IMG/VR virus record: IMGVR_UViG_3300035670_001463
Location: 1-20,463 of that record
Length of the DNA stretch: 20,463 nt
Direction: 5' to 3' (one strand)
Origin: a virus
Made by a program: the position numbers and the translations under genes. Each line of letters opens with the position of its first letter. Position 1 is the first letter of the stretch. The notes below the pieces were generated by a model that did no database searches, was not told the DNA's origin, and was given only the letters and a program-made list of their open reading frames with translations. Shown here piece after piece: positions 6,703 through 13,570 of this stretch.

Positions 6703-7755
6703 TTAATCCTTTGTCATCTCTAGTAGGTTGGTTTGTAGTCTAGGATCATCAGGGGAGAACTCTAACGCTTTCTTGCACAGTTCAATGGCTTGGTCTTTGT
6801 AACCAAGATTCCATGCCGCTATGCTTGCTAGGTCGTATGGCTTTGCTCCCCATACACTTGGGTCCATTGTGTAGACCTCTTCTTTTTGGACAATCTCTAA
6901 TGCTTTCATGGTAGATGAATAACAATCTAGCCACTGTTGTTTCATGTAACAACTTAACGATAACTCAACCCAAGGCTCTCTAGTGTTAGGCGCTTCAGCA
7001 CAGGCCCGACGATACCACTGGATTGCTGTACCACCCTGGCCTAGTTCATCGTAACACTTACCTAGTAACCGCATTGCATAACAACGCTCATTAGGCCATG
7101 TAGCCTCTGGCATACTTAGGTATTTGTTCAGTGCTTCTATCGCTTCCTGCCACTTACTATAGAATGTCAGTTCTCTAGCATAGTAAAAGGCATTGCGAGG
7201 ACACCGTGGATCTTCTGTTACCGCTACCTTCAGTAAGTCTAAATACTGCCCCCTAGACTTAGTAGGATCAGGCATATGAACAACTAACAACTTATCTGTC
7301 CATGCCCATACTTCGTTAGTTCTTATATCTGGTACTGGATACTCATGACAAGGATGATGCCAGTGATAGCCTTTCCTATGGTGTATCTTTTCATAGTAGA
7401 AGGCGATACCACAACCCCAGTCAAACTTATATCGTAACCTAGTGGTGTCGTCCTTCCAGACTCTTTCAATTTCTTCACGCCACCCAGGTTGTAATACTTC
7501 ATCTAAATCTAAACTAACACAAACATCAACATCAGAAGGTATTAGTGCTAGTGCTGCATCCCTGGCTTTATCAAACCTCCAAGGATTTATACATATGTTA
7601 TATACCGTTGCTCCACACTGCTTTGCTAGTTCAACAGTATTATCAGTAGAACCTGTGTCTGCTATCAGTATTACATCAGCATCTTTGGCAGATTCACAAA
7701 AACGCTCTACAAACTGTTCTTCATTCTTACTGATTGCATACACTGCTATTTTCAT
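6703..7755 (-). CDS. Family 2-like glycosyltransferase with C-terminal TPR repeats
   Basis: I start at the ATG at 7755 (MKIAVYAISKNEEQFVERFC, 350 aa), because the AGAGG ribosome binding site is 6 bases before it but touches the alternative ATG at 7761. The N-terminal half is a GT-A fold: NEE at 11-13, ADTGSTDNT (32-40) for the nucleotide sugar, WRFDKARDAAL (59-69) and the DLDE (83-86) metal-binding DxD-type motif. The C-terminal half (about 190-345) has tetratricopeptide-like helical pairs (KWQEAIEALNKYL, GKCYDELGQ, YKDQAIELCKKALEFSPDD). It probably transfers a sugar from a nucleotide sugar to a cell-surface glycan or a protein. The target is unknown. A sigma70-type promoter lies directly upstream. 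Confidence 0.85.
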   Translation of the reverse strand: MKIAVYAISKNEEQFVERFCESAKDADVILIADTGSTDNTVELAKQCGATVYNICINPWRFDKARDAALALIPSDVDVCVSLDLDEVLQPGWREEIERVWKDDTTRLRYKFDWGCGIAFYYEKIHHRKGYHWHHPCHEYPVPDIRTNEVWAWTDKLLVVHMPDPTKSRGQYLDLLKVAVTEDPRCPRNAFYYARELTFYSKWQEAIEALNKYLSMPEATWPNERCYAMRLLGKCYDELGQGGTAIQWYRRACAEAPNTREPWVELSLSCYMKQQWLDCYSSTMKALEIVQKEEVYTMDPSVWGAKPYDLASIAAWNLGYKDQAIELCKKALEFSPDDPRLQTNLLEMTKD

Positions 7756-7778
7756 AGGCATCCTCTAAAATAACTATC

Positions 7779-7807
7779 AGGATACCAAATTTTTACTACT
7801 TTGTCAA
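7779..7807 (-). promoter_or_regulatory. Sigma70-type promoter upstream of the glycosyltransferase
   Basis: On the minus strand, TTGACA (7802-7807) is followed after exactly 17 bases by TATCCT (7779-7784). The -35 box is a perfect consensus match and the -10 matches at four of six. The expected start near 7772 is about 17 bases from the glycosyltransferase start at 7755, leaving just room for the AGAGG ribosome binding site. It sits in the only sizeable gap between 8272 and 6178, so it could give the glycosyltransferase and holin-like genes their own transcription. Confidence 0.65.
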
Positions 7808-7811
7808 GTAT

Positions 7812-8258
7812 TTAATCAATGTTTCCTGAAATAATTTGTTCTGGTGTTGCAGGTAACTCAACATTAGGGAAGTTAGGGTCTTGAGGGAGATTACGCAATG
7901 CTTGACGATAAGCAGCCCAAGCAGTACGATCAACAGGAGCATCTAATACCTGTGTCCAGTCACTATTCATCAGAGCAATATCACGCTGTCTACGCAACTG
8001 TGCTGCTTTGGTATCAACTTCAGCAGCAAGGTCTTCTGCTGTTTTGTCAGCAACCTGTACCACATAAGCCCAACCATTCTGAATGTAAGGCTCGGCTGGT
8101 ACTAGCTTCTGTGTCTCACGGTTATGCGGTATAAAAGCATTAACTTTATATGCACCTTGCTCTTCCAAGAACTCATTACTAGGACCAGTGGCAGAGAAAG
8201 ACACTTGCGGAAACATATCTTTGTAATGAGCGATAACACCATCTTTGTAAATCTGCAT
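7812..8258 (-). CDS. Tail/fibre assembly chaperone-like protein
   Basis: In this 148-aa protein the C-terminal third has RRQRDIALMNSDWTQVLDAP (89-108) followed by DRTAWAAYRQALRNLPQDPN and FPNVELP. This matches the phage tail assembly chaperone pattern 'RdxxLxxsDWTqlpDap...WaxYRqaLRdlpxqxxFP' (Phage_tail_APC type). The N-terminal half (MQIYKDGVIAHYKDMFPQVS) is beta-rich. It follows the two long adhesin genes directly and probably helps fold or trimerise them. AGGAGTAAACA precedes the ATG at 8258. Confidence 0.75.
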   Translation of the reverse strand: MQIYKDGVIAHYKDMFPQVSFSATGPSNEFLEEQGAYKVNAFIPHNRETQKLVPAEPYIQNGWAYVVQVADKTAEDLAAEVDTKAAQLRRQRDIALMNSDWTQVLDAPVDRTAWAAYRQALRNLPQDPNFPNVELPATPEQIISGNID

Positions 8259-8271
8259 TGTTTACTCCTAG

Positions 8272-10287
8272 TTATAGATCGGGGAATGCTTTAGTAGGGG
8301 CGGTAAAGTTAGCGGTATACCTAGCCACACCTTTGGTAATGCGAAGATCGTCTATGAAGCCGTCGAGTGACGCTACTCCTGCTGTAGTTGCACCTATCGC
8401 ATAAGCCGTTGGGACATATGAGTTAGTGTCTGTATATGTGGAACCAGTTTGCGTACCATTAATATAAAGTTTTGTTGACCCAGAAGATCTTACAAGCGCA
8501 ATGTGATACCAAGTAGATGTAGACAAAGAAGATCCTGTAATGCGAACTGCACCATCTGCAAACCAGCGAATTGTTCCTTGGTTATAGTAAATCGTACAAG
8601 TTCCTGGCCCAGTCCAAGCAACAAACCATTGCTCTAATGTTGATCTTAGGTACAACCAAAACTCTATTGTGAAGTCACCTGTGCCAAAAGCAAGTTCTGT
8701 TAATGATCTTGGAACAAGATAATCCGCAGTGCCATCAAACTCCATAGACCCTGTACCAAACTTCTTAGTAGTGGTGTCTATCTGAGCATTGCCGACTGTC
8801 TCTAGTACGTTCTTGCCTGTGTTGTCGAATATGCCAGCGTTGGTGAAGTTGCAGAGAAGGTTGGTGTTGGTTACCGCAGTCAATGGCGCTGTCGGTGGAG
8901 TAAAAGCGGCTGTGTAGACCGCAGTGCCCTTTACGACTCGTACATTAGAAAGATACCCTGTTATTAAAAGCTGAGGAGTTCCTGCTGTAAGTGTACCAGT
9001 CGCACCAACAAATAAATTATTACCGCTGCTCGCAGTGCCAGAAAGCGTTCCTGTTGCTACGCTTATTCCATTAACATAAATCGTTACTGTTGTACTAGAG
9101 CGAACAACAGCAATATGATTCCATGAGTTAGTTGTCCATGCGCTACCAGAAGACTGTGCAACTGTTGTGTTTCCAAAATAAAAGACAACATCCCTTGCGT
9201 TTGTTACATTAACTGCAACACCCCATCCAGTAGACGCGCTACCGTAGTTCCCAATAGGGTCTTGTCGAGTTGTGCCGTTACTGGTGTAGAGCCAAAATTC
9301 TACGGTAAAATTAGCATCAAAAGAAAATGCTGAGTTGTTAGGTAAACTTAGATAATCCCCCGTACCATCGAAGTACCCACTCCCGCCATTAGTGCTTGCA
9401 GAGTAAGCAGCAGAGGGTGCGAAAGGACTGAAAGGGGTTACCTTTACATCACCGTTGCGAGTGATGGTTTTTGGCGATGAGGAATTGTCTACAAAGCGAT
9501 TGGATTGACAGGTAAGCAATATTGTGTTTGTAATATCACTAAGTGGAGATGTGCTAGGCGTAAACCCAGTTGTATAAACCGCGCTTGTAGTCACCCTAAT
9601 ATTTGATGAATATCCCGTTTGTTTTGCGTAGTTATTTGCCCCAATAGCAAAATTCCCAATTGTGCCACTGCGGTTAGTTAATGTCGTTGTGCCATTCATA
9701 GACTCCGCAACGCCATTGACATACATTTGTATTGATCCTGCATTGACAACGCAAGCAATGTGATACCAAGTATTTAATGCTAATGTTGTTGAGCCATAAC
9801 AAACTTTGCCCGCCCCATCAAACCACCGAAGATATAAAACACCCGATTGATCTGGGCCAAAACAGAGGTAATTAATAATCCCCGCTGGCTCCCCATCGAG
9901 CGTTACAAAAGCAACAACCTTGTTGGCAAAATTTGTTGAAGACGATGTGTTAATAGTATAGGCTGTCATATAAATCCAGCCTTCAACAGTAAAAGTAGAT
10001 ACATTCTGCGTAATTAGTGCAGTCGATGTATTACCTAAATAATCCCCATTCCCATCAAAAAAGTTACTCCACTCCCCCGCACCTACACTAAATGGGCTAA
10101 ACGTGCCTTGAGTAGTGTTGCCATTGCGGGTAATGGTGAAGTTGTTGGTAGAGCCATCTAGGAACGTGTTGTTCTGCGCTCCGTTTGTGCCATCTCCATG
10201 CAATAGCAATACTGTTTGCTTGAAGTTGGGATCGGTCTCAGCAGAGACAGCGCCACCCCTAGATAGCATCTTCAATACATTACTCAT
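8272..10287 (-). CDS. Tail adhesin with three tandem LamG (concanavalin A-like) domains
   Basis: This 671-aa protein contains three homologous lectin-like modules at about 75-245, 303-465 and 514-665. Each repeats the same landmarks: a first strand (FTVEGWIYM, FTVEFWLYT, FTIEFWLYL), a middle W-(Y/N)-H-I-A motif (TWYHIACVV, SWNHIAVVR, TWYHIALVR), a Y-(V/I)-N-G turn, and a closing (N/D)(I/V/L)R(V/I)...Y(T)...FT.P segment. Such jelly-roll domains bind carbohydrates or proteins, so this is probably a host-binding fibre or spike. The N-terminus ([12 protein letters not shown]) would be the virion anchor. The ATG at 10287 overlaps the stop of the collagen-like gene (TAATG), suggesting coupled synthesis and perhaps one composite fibre. 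Confidence 0.85.
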   Translation of the reverse strand: MSNVLKMLSRGGAVSAETDPNFKQTVLLLHGDGTNGAQNNTFLDGSTNNFTITRNGNTTQGTFSPFSVGAGEWSNFFDGNGDYLGNTSTALITQNVSTFTVEGWIYMTAYTINTSSSTNFANKVVAFVTLDGEPAGIINYLCFGPDQSGVLYLRWFDGAGKVCYGSTTLALNTWYHIACVVNAGSIQMYVNGVAESMNGTTTLTNRSGTIGNFAIGANNYAKQTGYSSNIRVTTSAVYTTGFTPSTSPLSDITNTILLTCQSNRFVDNSSSPKTITRNGDVKVTPFSPFAPSAAYSASTNGGSGYFDGTGDYLSLPNNSAFSFDANFTVEFWLYTSNGTTRQDPIGNYGSASTGWGVAVNVTNARDVVFYFGNTTVAQSSGSAWTTNSWNHIAVVRSSTTVTIYVNGISVATGTLSGTASSGNNLFVGATGTLTAGTPQLLITGYLSNVRVVKGTAVYTAAFTPPTAPLTAVTNTNLLCNFTNAGIFDNTGKNVLETVGNAQIDTTTKKFGTGSMEFDGTADYLVPRSLTELAFGTGDFTIEFWLYLRSTLEQWFVAWTGPGTCTIYYNQGTIRWFADGAVRITGSSLSTSTWYHIALVRSSGSTKLYINGTQTGSTYTDTNSYVPTAYAIGATTAGVASLDGFIDDLRITKGVARYTANFTAPTKAFPDL

Positions 10288-11567
10288 TATGGCTTACCAA
10301 CTTCAGTTGCGTAGATAGTGGTACTAACCTTCCACAAGAGTATCCAAGTATAACCAGTGGTAGCTAATGTTGGTGCTGAACCAGTACCACCAACCTTAAC
10401 CCAAGTAGGATTAACAGTGGACCAAGTAATAGTGTAAGCAGTACCATCATCAATACCAAGCAACACTACTTGACCTGCTTCAAAGTTAGTTGCTGCTGGT
10501 GTACGGTTAGCACCTAGAGTTACTACTTGAATTGAACCATTACCAGGATCAATCTCAAAGCCAACACCGTCAGTGATGGTATGAACAGTATCTTTTAGTT
10601 CTTTGAAGGTTTGTTGTGCTGTCCAAGTCTGTGCTACATCTAACTTAGCAGTGTCAGCATCATAGGCTTGTACATCAGTACCAATAACTAAACCTAGTGT
10701 GGTACGCTGTGCAGCAGCATCAGCATCATCAAGGATAGCCCTACCAGCAGCAGTAAGATCAGTAACAGCATAAGTATCAGATGCTGTTGTATAGATCATC
10801 TTATTTGCTGCTGTGGTCAGTCCAGCAATAGACTGTAAACCAGCATCATAAGCCTGTATCGTTACTCCAATAGCAGCAGGAGCAAGATAATCAGTACCAG
10901 CAGTAGCAGTTGTAATGGCACTAGATCCGTTACCCATTAACAACGCACCAACAGTAAACGATGCAGCACCAGTACCACCATAAGGCACAGTAATCTCTGT
11001 ACCTTTCCACACACCTGTGGTTACTTCGCCACTATCGTTTACAATTAATGAACTATTCTGAATTAGTTTACCGGTGGTACTGTCAAACCTAGCAACCGCA
11101 TTATCAGTGGACGACGCTGGCCCCAAAACATCACCAGTACCACTACCACTAGCCCCGGTAGGACCGGTAGGACCAGCAACGGTAGAAGCAGCCCCAGTTG
11201 GTCCTGTAGGGCCGGTCGGTCCTGTTGGTCCTGCTACGTTAGAAGCAGCGCCAGTAGGCCCAGTAGGACCGGTAGCGCCGGTTGGTCCTGCAACTGTTGA
11301 AGCAGCACCAGTTGGTCCTGTTGGTCCTGCACTGCCGGCAGTTCCGGTAGGTCCGGTAGGGCCAGCAGCGCCTGCAACGCCAGCATCTCCTGTGGGACCG
11401 GTTGGGCCTATAGCCCCTGTTGGGCCTGTTGGTCCAGGAGGGCCGCCGCTAGGACCAGTAGCACCAGTTGGGCCTGTCGGACCTGATCCAGTTGGGCCAG
11501 TAGGTCCGTTTGGGCCTGTTGGTCCTGAAGGTACACCGTAGATTGTTTCGCCGCGAAATATGGCCAT
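10287..11567 (-). CDS. Collagen-like tail fibre protein
   Basis: Residues 15-144 of this 426-aa protein are mainly Gly-X-Y triplets, mostly GPTGPTG, interrupted by three nearly identical spacers AAS(T/N)VA that divide the region into blocks. Bacterial and phage collagen-like segments form stiff trimers. After it come a shaft element ([20 protein letters not shown], 185-204; then [11 protein letters not shown]) and a C-terminal domain that probably binds the host receptor or starts trimerisation. The N-terminus ([10 protein letters not shown]) is the likely virion attachment point. The gene begins after the terminator of the decoration gene and has AAAAGGA as ribosome binding site. The triplet DNA is repetitive and prone to slippage or assembly error. 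Confidence 0.9.
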   Translation of the reverse strand: MAIFRGETIYGVPSGPTGPNGPTGPTGSGPTGPTGATGPSGGPPGPTGPTGAIGPTGPTGDAGVAGAAGPTGPTGTAGSAGPTGPTGAASTVAGPTGATGPTGPTGAASNVAGPTGPTGPTGPTGAASTVAGPTGPTGASGSGTGDVLGPASSTDNAVARFDSTTGKLIQNSSLIVNDSGEVTTGVWKGTEITVPYGGTGAASFTVGALLMGNGSSAITTATAGTDYLAPAAIGVTIQAYDAGLQSIAGLTTAANKMIYTTASDTYAVTDLTAAGRAILDDADAAAQRTTLGLVIGTDVQAYDADTAKLDVAQTWTAQQTFKELKDTVHTITDGVGFEIDPGNGSIQVVTLGANRTPAATNFEAGQVVLLGIDDGTAYTITWSTVNPTWVKVGGTGSAPTLATTGYTWILLWKVSTTIYATEVGKP

Positions 11568-11612
11568 TTATTTTTCCTTTTACAGTTTTCTTAAATACTC
11601 TCAACGAAAACA

Positions 11613-11636
11613 CTTAAGAAAAGCCCCCGAAGGGGC
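11613..11636 (-). terminator. Rho-independent terminator after the decoration gene
   Basis: Read on the minus strand, GCCCC-TTCG-GGGGC (11623-11636) makes a perfect 5-bp GC stem capped by a stable TTCG tetraloop, followed at once by TTTTCTTAAG. It lies 4 bases after the stop of the 107-aa gene and before the collagen-like gene. It should lower transcription of everything further on in this operon unless it is read through or antiterminated. Confidence 0.85.
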
Positions 11637-11640
11637 AACA

Positions 11641-11964
11641 CTACACCAACTTACCTACAACAACTGTAAAGGTAGCAGATCCGAGGTTAATTGCATCACC
11701 ACTAAGGTTGTTAGCACGAATGGTAACAGTGTTAGCAGCAGTAACATCAGCAGTGACAACCAAACCACCAGCACTGATGCTAGAAGTAACACCAATAACC
11801 ATATCACCTAAAGCAACACCAGGGATAGTAATGGTATCAGAAGCAGAAGCACCATTGGCGATAGAATCAAAATCCTTAACACCAGATGCTACAGTAATAT
11901 TAGAGAACACGCCAGGAAACTGCTGACGAGCATTAGACTTAATTTTTACAGAAGAAAGTGCCAT
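11641..11964 (-). CDS. Small beta-rich virion protein, probable capsid decoration protein
   Basis: This 107-aa protein has no Cys or Trp and alternates strands rich in Val, Thr, Ala and Gly (TITIPGVALGDMVIGVTSS, GLVVTADVT, TVTIRANNL, ATFTVVVGKLV). The basic N-terminus is MALSSVKIKSNARQ. Its place directly after the capsid gene, its size and its composition fit a head decoration or cement protein. The gene is framed by two terminators, giving it its own short message end. AAAAGGAATCTATC precedes the ATG at 11964. The family is not recognised with certainty. Confidence 0.6.
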   Translation of the reverse strand: MALSSVKIKSNARQQFPGVFSNITVASGVKDFDSIANGASASDTITIPGVALGDMVIGVTSSISAGGLVVTADVTAANTVTIRANNLSGDAINLGSATFTVVVGKLV

Positions 11965-11980
11965 GATAGATTCCTTTTAA

Positions 11981-12014
11981 GTTAAAATAGGGATGACCCT
12001 AATGAGCCATCCCC
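11981..12014 (-). terminator. Rho-independent terminator after the major capsid gene
   Basis: On the minus strand a 10-bp stem (12004-12013 with 11990-11999, including two G.T pairs) with an ATTA loop is followed by TATTTTAAC. It begins 11 bases after the capsid stop codon and ends before the decoration gene's ribosome binding site. It probably trims the very abundant capsid message and lets only part of transcription continue. Confidence 0.7.
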
Positions 12015-12024
12015 GTGACGGATC

Positions 12025-13542
12025 TTAGGCAGGTACGGCAATAGCAACTGCACTTGAGTCACGCAACTCACCAACACCGTACAACGTATCAGCGGTGAGC
12101 AGCGTTGCAAGGTACTCTTGCTTGTACTGAGTCTGAACACGAACACCAAGTTGCTCAACCAACACAGCAAACTCAGGATGTGCCATCACAGCAATACGAG
12201 CACCACCAGTAGCAGTAGCGCAGTTGGTAGAGACATATACCTTAACACCGTATACATCACCAATCTGACCATTGCGAATGGAGTCGCCAGAGCCAACAAA
12301 CGCTTGCTCAGTAAAGCGGCTAAGACCAAGCAGAGTGTTACGAGCAACAGGAGGAATGATCATGAAACGACCATCCATCGGTACATCCTGGTCATCAAGC
12401 GTCTGAATCACTTTACGAATACCAGCATCCGTAAGCGCAGAAGCATTGTTAGCACCAGAGGTGTACGCAGTCGTACCATCACCACCGATAACAGCAGTGT
12501 TGTACGCAGCCGTACCGTTACCACCCTGAGCCTTAGCAGCCTGGGCAAGCACATCGGTATCAATGCGGGTCGACAGAGCATAACCAGCATCATCCGTGTA
12601 GAAGCGACGCAGCGAAGACTGTGCCTGAACTTCCGTGATGTCCTCAATCAGACGACTATACTCATAATGCTGGTCAATCGACACAGACAGCGAAGTGCCA
12701 GATTCAGCAATCAGAGTCACCTGTGCTTGAGCAGTTTTGCTCTTTGCAGAAGCAGAACCACGAACAGGAGCAGGGAAGTAGACTTTATCGCCTTTCTTAC
12801 CCTTGAAGTTCATCTTCTTGATGAGGTTAGCAGCAACAAGATTCTTCTTGTAAGCAGCCACAATTTCGTCAGCTTAGGATATTACAATCCTTTCGACTAT
12901 AGCTTCCCAAGAGAGATAAAATTCTTTCTTGAGCCGTTTCACTTAGTCTGTGCGGGTCACGCTTCATTAGCTTAAACTCTTCTCGAACGGCATCCAACAC
13001 ATCTTGCTGGAGTCTTGTTCCTTTTAAGTTTGTCTCCATCCAAAGACAAAACCGAGCTTGTTCCCTCTTCAGGAAAAGATGATTGATTACATTTCTGAGC
13101 ACAGGACAAGATTGTTTATATCCTGACAGTACCCATCCTGTGCTATCTTGATGATTAGGTTGTTTAGAAACCCTTTCTTCAAGATGCCCACCAAAGTTCA
13201 TTTGACACATTACTAATAAAAACCTACTTGGTTTTACTAGTGCAATTCTTAGCCTAGGCTGAATGTAGAATTGCTCATTTACTTTAGTGGTTGCGAGATC
13301 TATACAACCCTCGCCATCAATCAATCCTGCTAAATACTTCCAACTTACTCGCTTCATATAACCTCCTGGTTATGAACTGCGTTATTGGTATTTCGTGTTC
13401 CCTCTGATTAGCCCTTTCTAGTTGGCTTTCCAGTTATTCAGAAACGGTTTTACTTTGGCCTGTCTTACGATAACCAAACTTCCGGCACAAAGCCAGCGGT
13501 TTTAGCCTGTCCAACTAGAACGTGATCGGTACCCATACCCAT
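12025..13542 (-). CDS. Major capsid protein, gene split by a group I intron
   Basis: Exon 1 is 13473-13542 and exon 2 is 12025-12872; together they are 918 bases, or 305 aa plus stop. Exon 1 encodes MGMGTDHVLVGQAKTAGFVP-EVW and one base of Ser24; exon 2 supplies the other two and continues DEIVAAYKKNLVAANLIKKM. The joined F-V-P-E-V-W-S-D-E-I-V-A-A-Y-K-K-N matches the usual N-terminus of this class of phage capsid proteins, in which FIPEIWSDEI is common. Without splicing, exon 1 stops two codons past the junction, and exon 2 has no good start (only a GTG at 12861 lacking its N-terminus). Later segments (KGDKVYFPAPVRG, IDQHYEYSRLIEDITEVQ) also fit a capsid shell protein, probably HK97-fold. AAAGGATATTATC precedes the ATG at 13542. 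It follows scaffold, as expected. Confidence 0.9.
12869..13357 (-). CDS. LAGLIDADG homing endonuclease encoded inside the intron
   Basis: This 162-aa protein carries one LAGLIDADG motif, YLAGLIDGEG (residues 8-17), whose acidic residue Asp14 would be catalytic. It continues with CIDLATTKVNEQF and RLRIALV, the beta-strand pattern after the first helix in such enzymes. A single motif and this length suggest that it works as a homodimer, like I-CreI. It should cut intronless alleles of the capsid gene near the splice junction so that repair copies the intron in. The start at 13357 has a strong AGGAGG ribosome binding site inside a hairpin. Its 3' end is unusual: codons for the last 30 or so residues are also the ribozyme core, and the stop TGA lies within exon 2. 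Confidence 0.9.
   Translation of the reverse strand: MKRVSWKYLAGLIDGEGCIDLATTKVNEQFYIQPRLRIALVKPSRFLLVMCQMNFGGHLEERVSKQPNHQDSTGWVLSGYKQSCPVLRNVINHLFLKREQARFCLWMETNLKGTRLQQDVLDAVREEFKLMKRDPHRLSETAQERILSLLGSYSRKDCNILS
12873..13472 (-). ncRNA. Group I self-splicing intron in the capsid gene
   Basis: The 600-nt element folds by eye into the group I order. P1: exon UUUGGU (13473-13478) with guide GCCAAA (13454-13459), U.G at the 5' splice site. P10: guide CAG (13460-13462) with CUG at the start of exon 2. P3: CCGUUUC (13441-13447) with GAAACGG (12934-12940). P4: CUGG (13430-13433) with UCAG (13404-13407). P5: GCC/GGC (13424-13426/13411-13413). P7: GACUA (12944-12948) with UAGUC (12895-12899). P8: CUCAAGA (12927-12933) with UCUUGGG (12906-12912). 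P9: GGAU/AUCC (12887-12890/12877-12880). The last intron base is G (12873). The endonuclease gene fills the P6-side space between P4 and P7. P2 and P6 were not resolved. Confidence 0.88.
13358..13373 (-). promoter_or_regulatory. Hairpin hiding the endonuclease ribosome binding site
   Basis: On the minus strand ATAACC-AGGA-GGTTAT forms a perfect 6-bp stem directly before the ATG at 13357. The AGGAGG ribosome binding site is in its loop and right arm. An alternative fold pairs TTCAT with ATGAA across the start codon, with a 2-base bulge. Hiding the start of an intron endonuclease is known from phage T4 introns, where it keeps translation low or limits it to late infection. Confidence 0.6.
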
Positions 13543-13570
13543 GATAATATCCTTTATGTAAAGTTAAATT

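Noticed and set aside
7755-7761. Glycosyltransferase start at 7761
   Set aside because: The AGAGG ribosome binding site touches this ATG; the one at 7755 has normal 6-base spacing and starts directly with the beta strand of the fold.
11074-11541. Plus-strand open frame with Pro-Val-Gly repeats
   Set aside because: It is the exact antisense of the collagen-like triplets; the repeated DNA keeps a frame open on both strands. There is no ribosome binding site, and it opposes the operon.
11576-11606. Promoter TTGAGA - 16 bases - TAAAAG before the collagen-like gene
   Set aside because: The -10 box is poor and overlaps the ribosome binding site, so the transcript would begin too close to the start codon.
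12025-12861. Capsid as a complete 278-aa protein starting at GTG 12861
   Set aside because: The conserved N-terminal VPEVWSDEI would be lost, no good ribosome binding site is present, and the missing piece is found intact upstream of the intron in the right frame.
12118-12975. Long plus-strand open frame of 285 codons
   Set aside because: It lies antisense to the capsid exon 2 and crosses into the intron. Its Ser/Arg/Thr-rich product reflects the capsid codon pattern, and it has no start signal.
12869-13357. Free-standing homing endonuclease gene between capsid and scaffold
   Set aside because: The joined exon reading, the P1/P10 guide pairing and the P3, P7 and P8 helices flanking the gene all support an intron instead.
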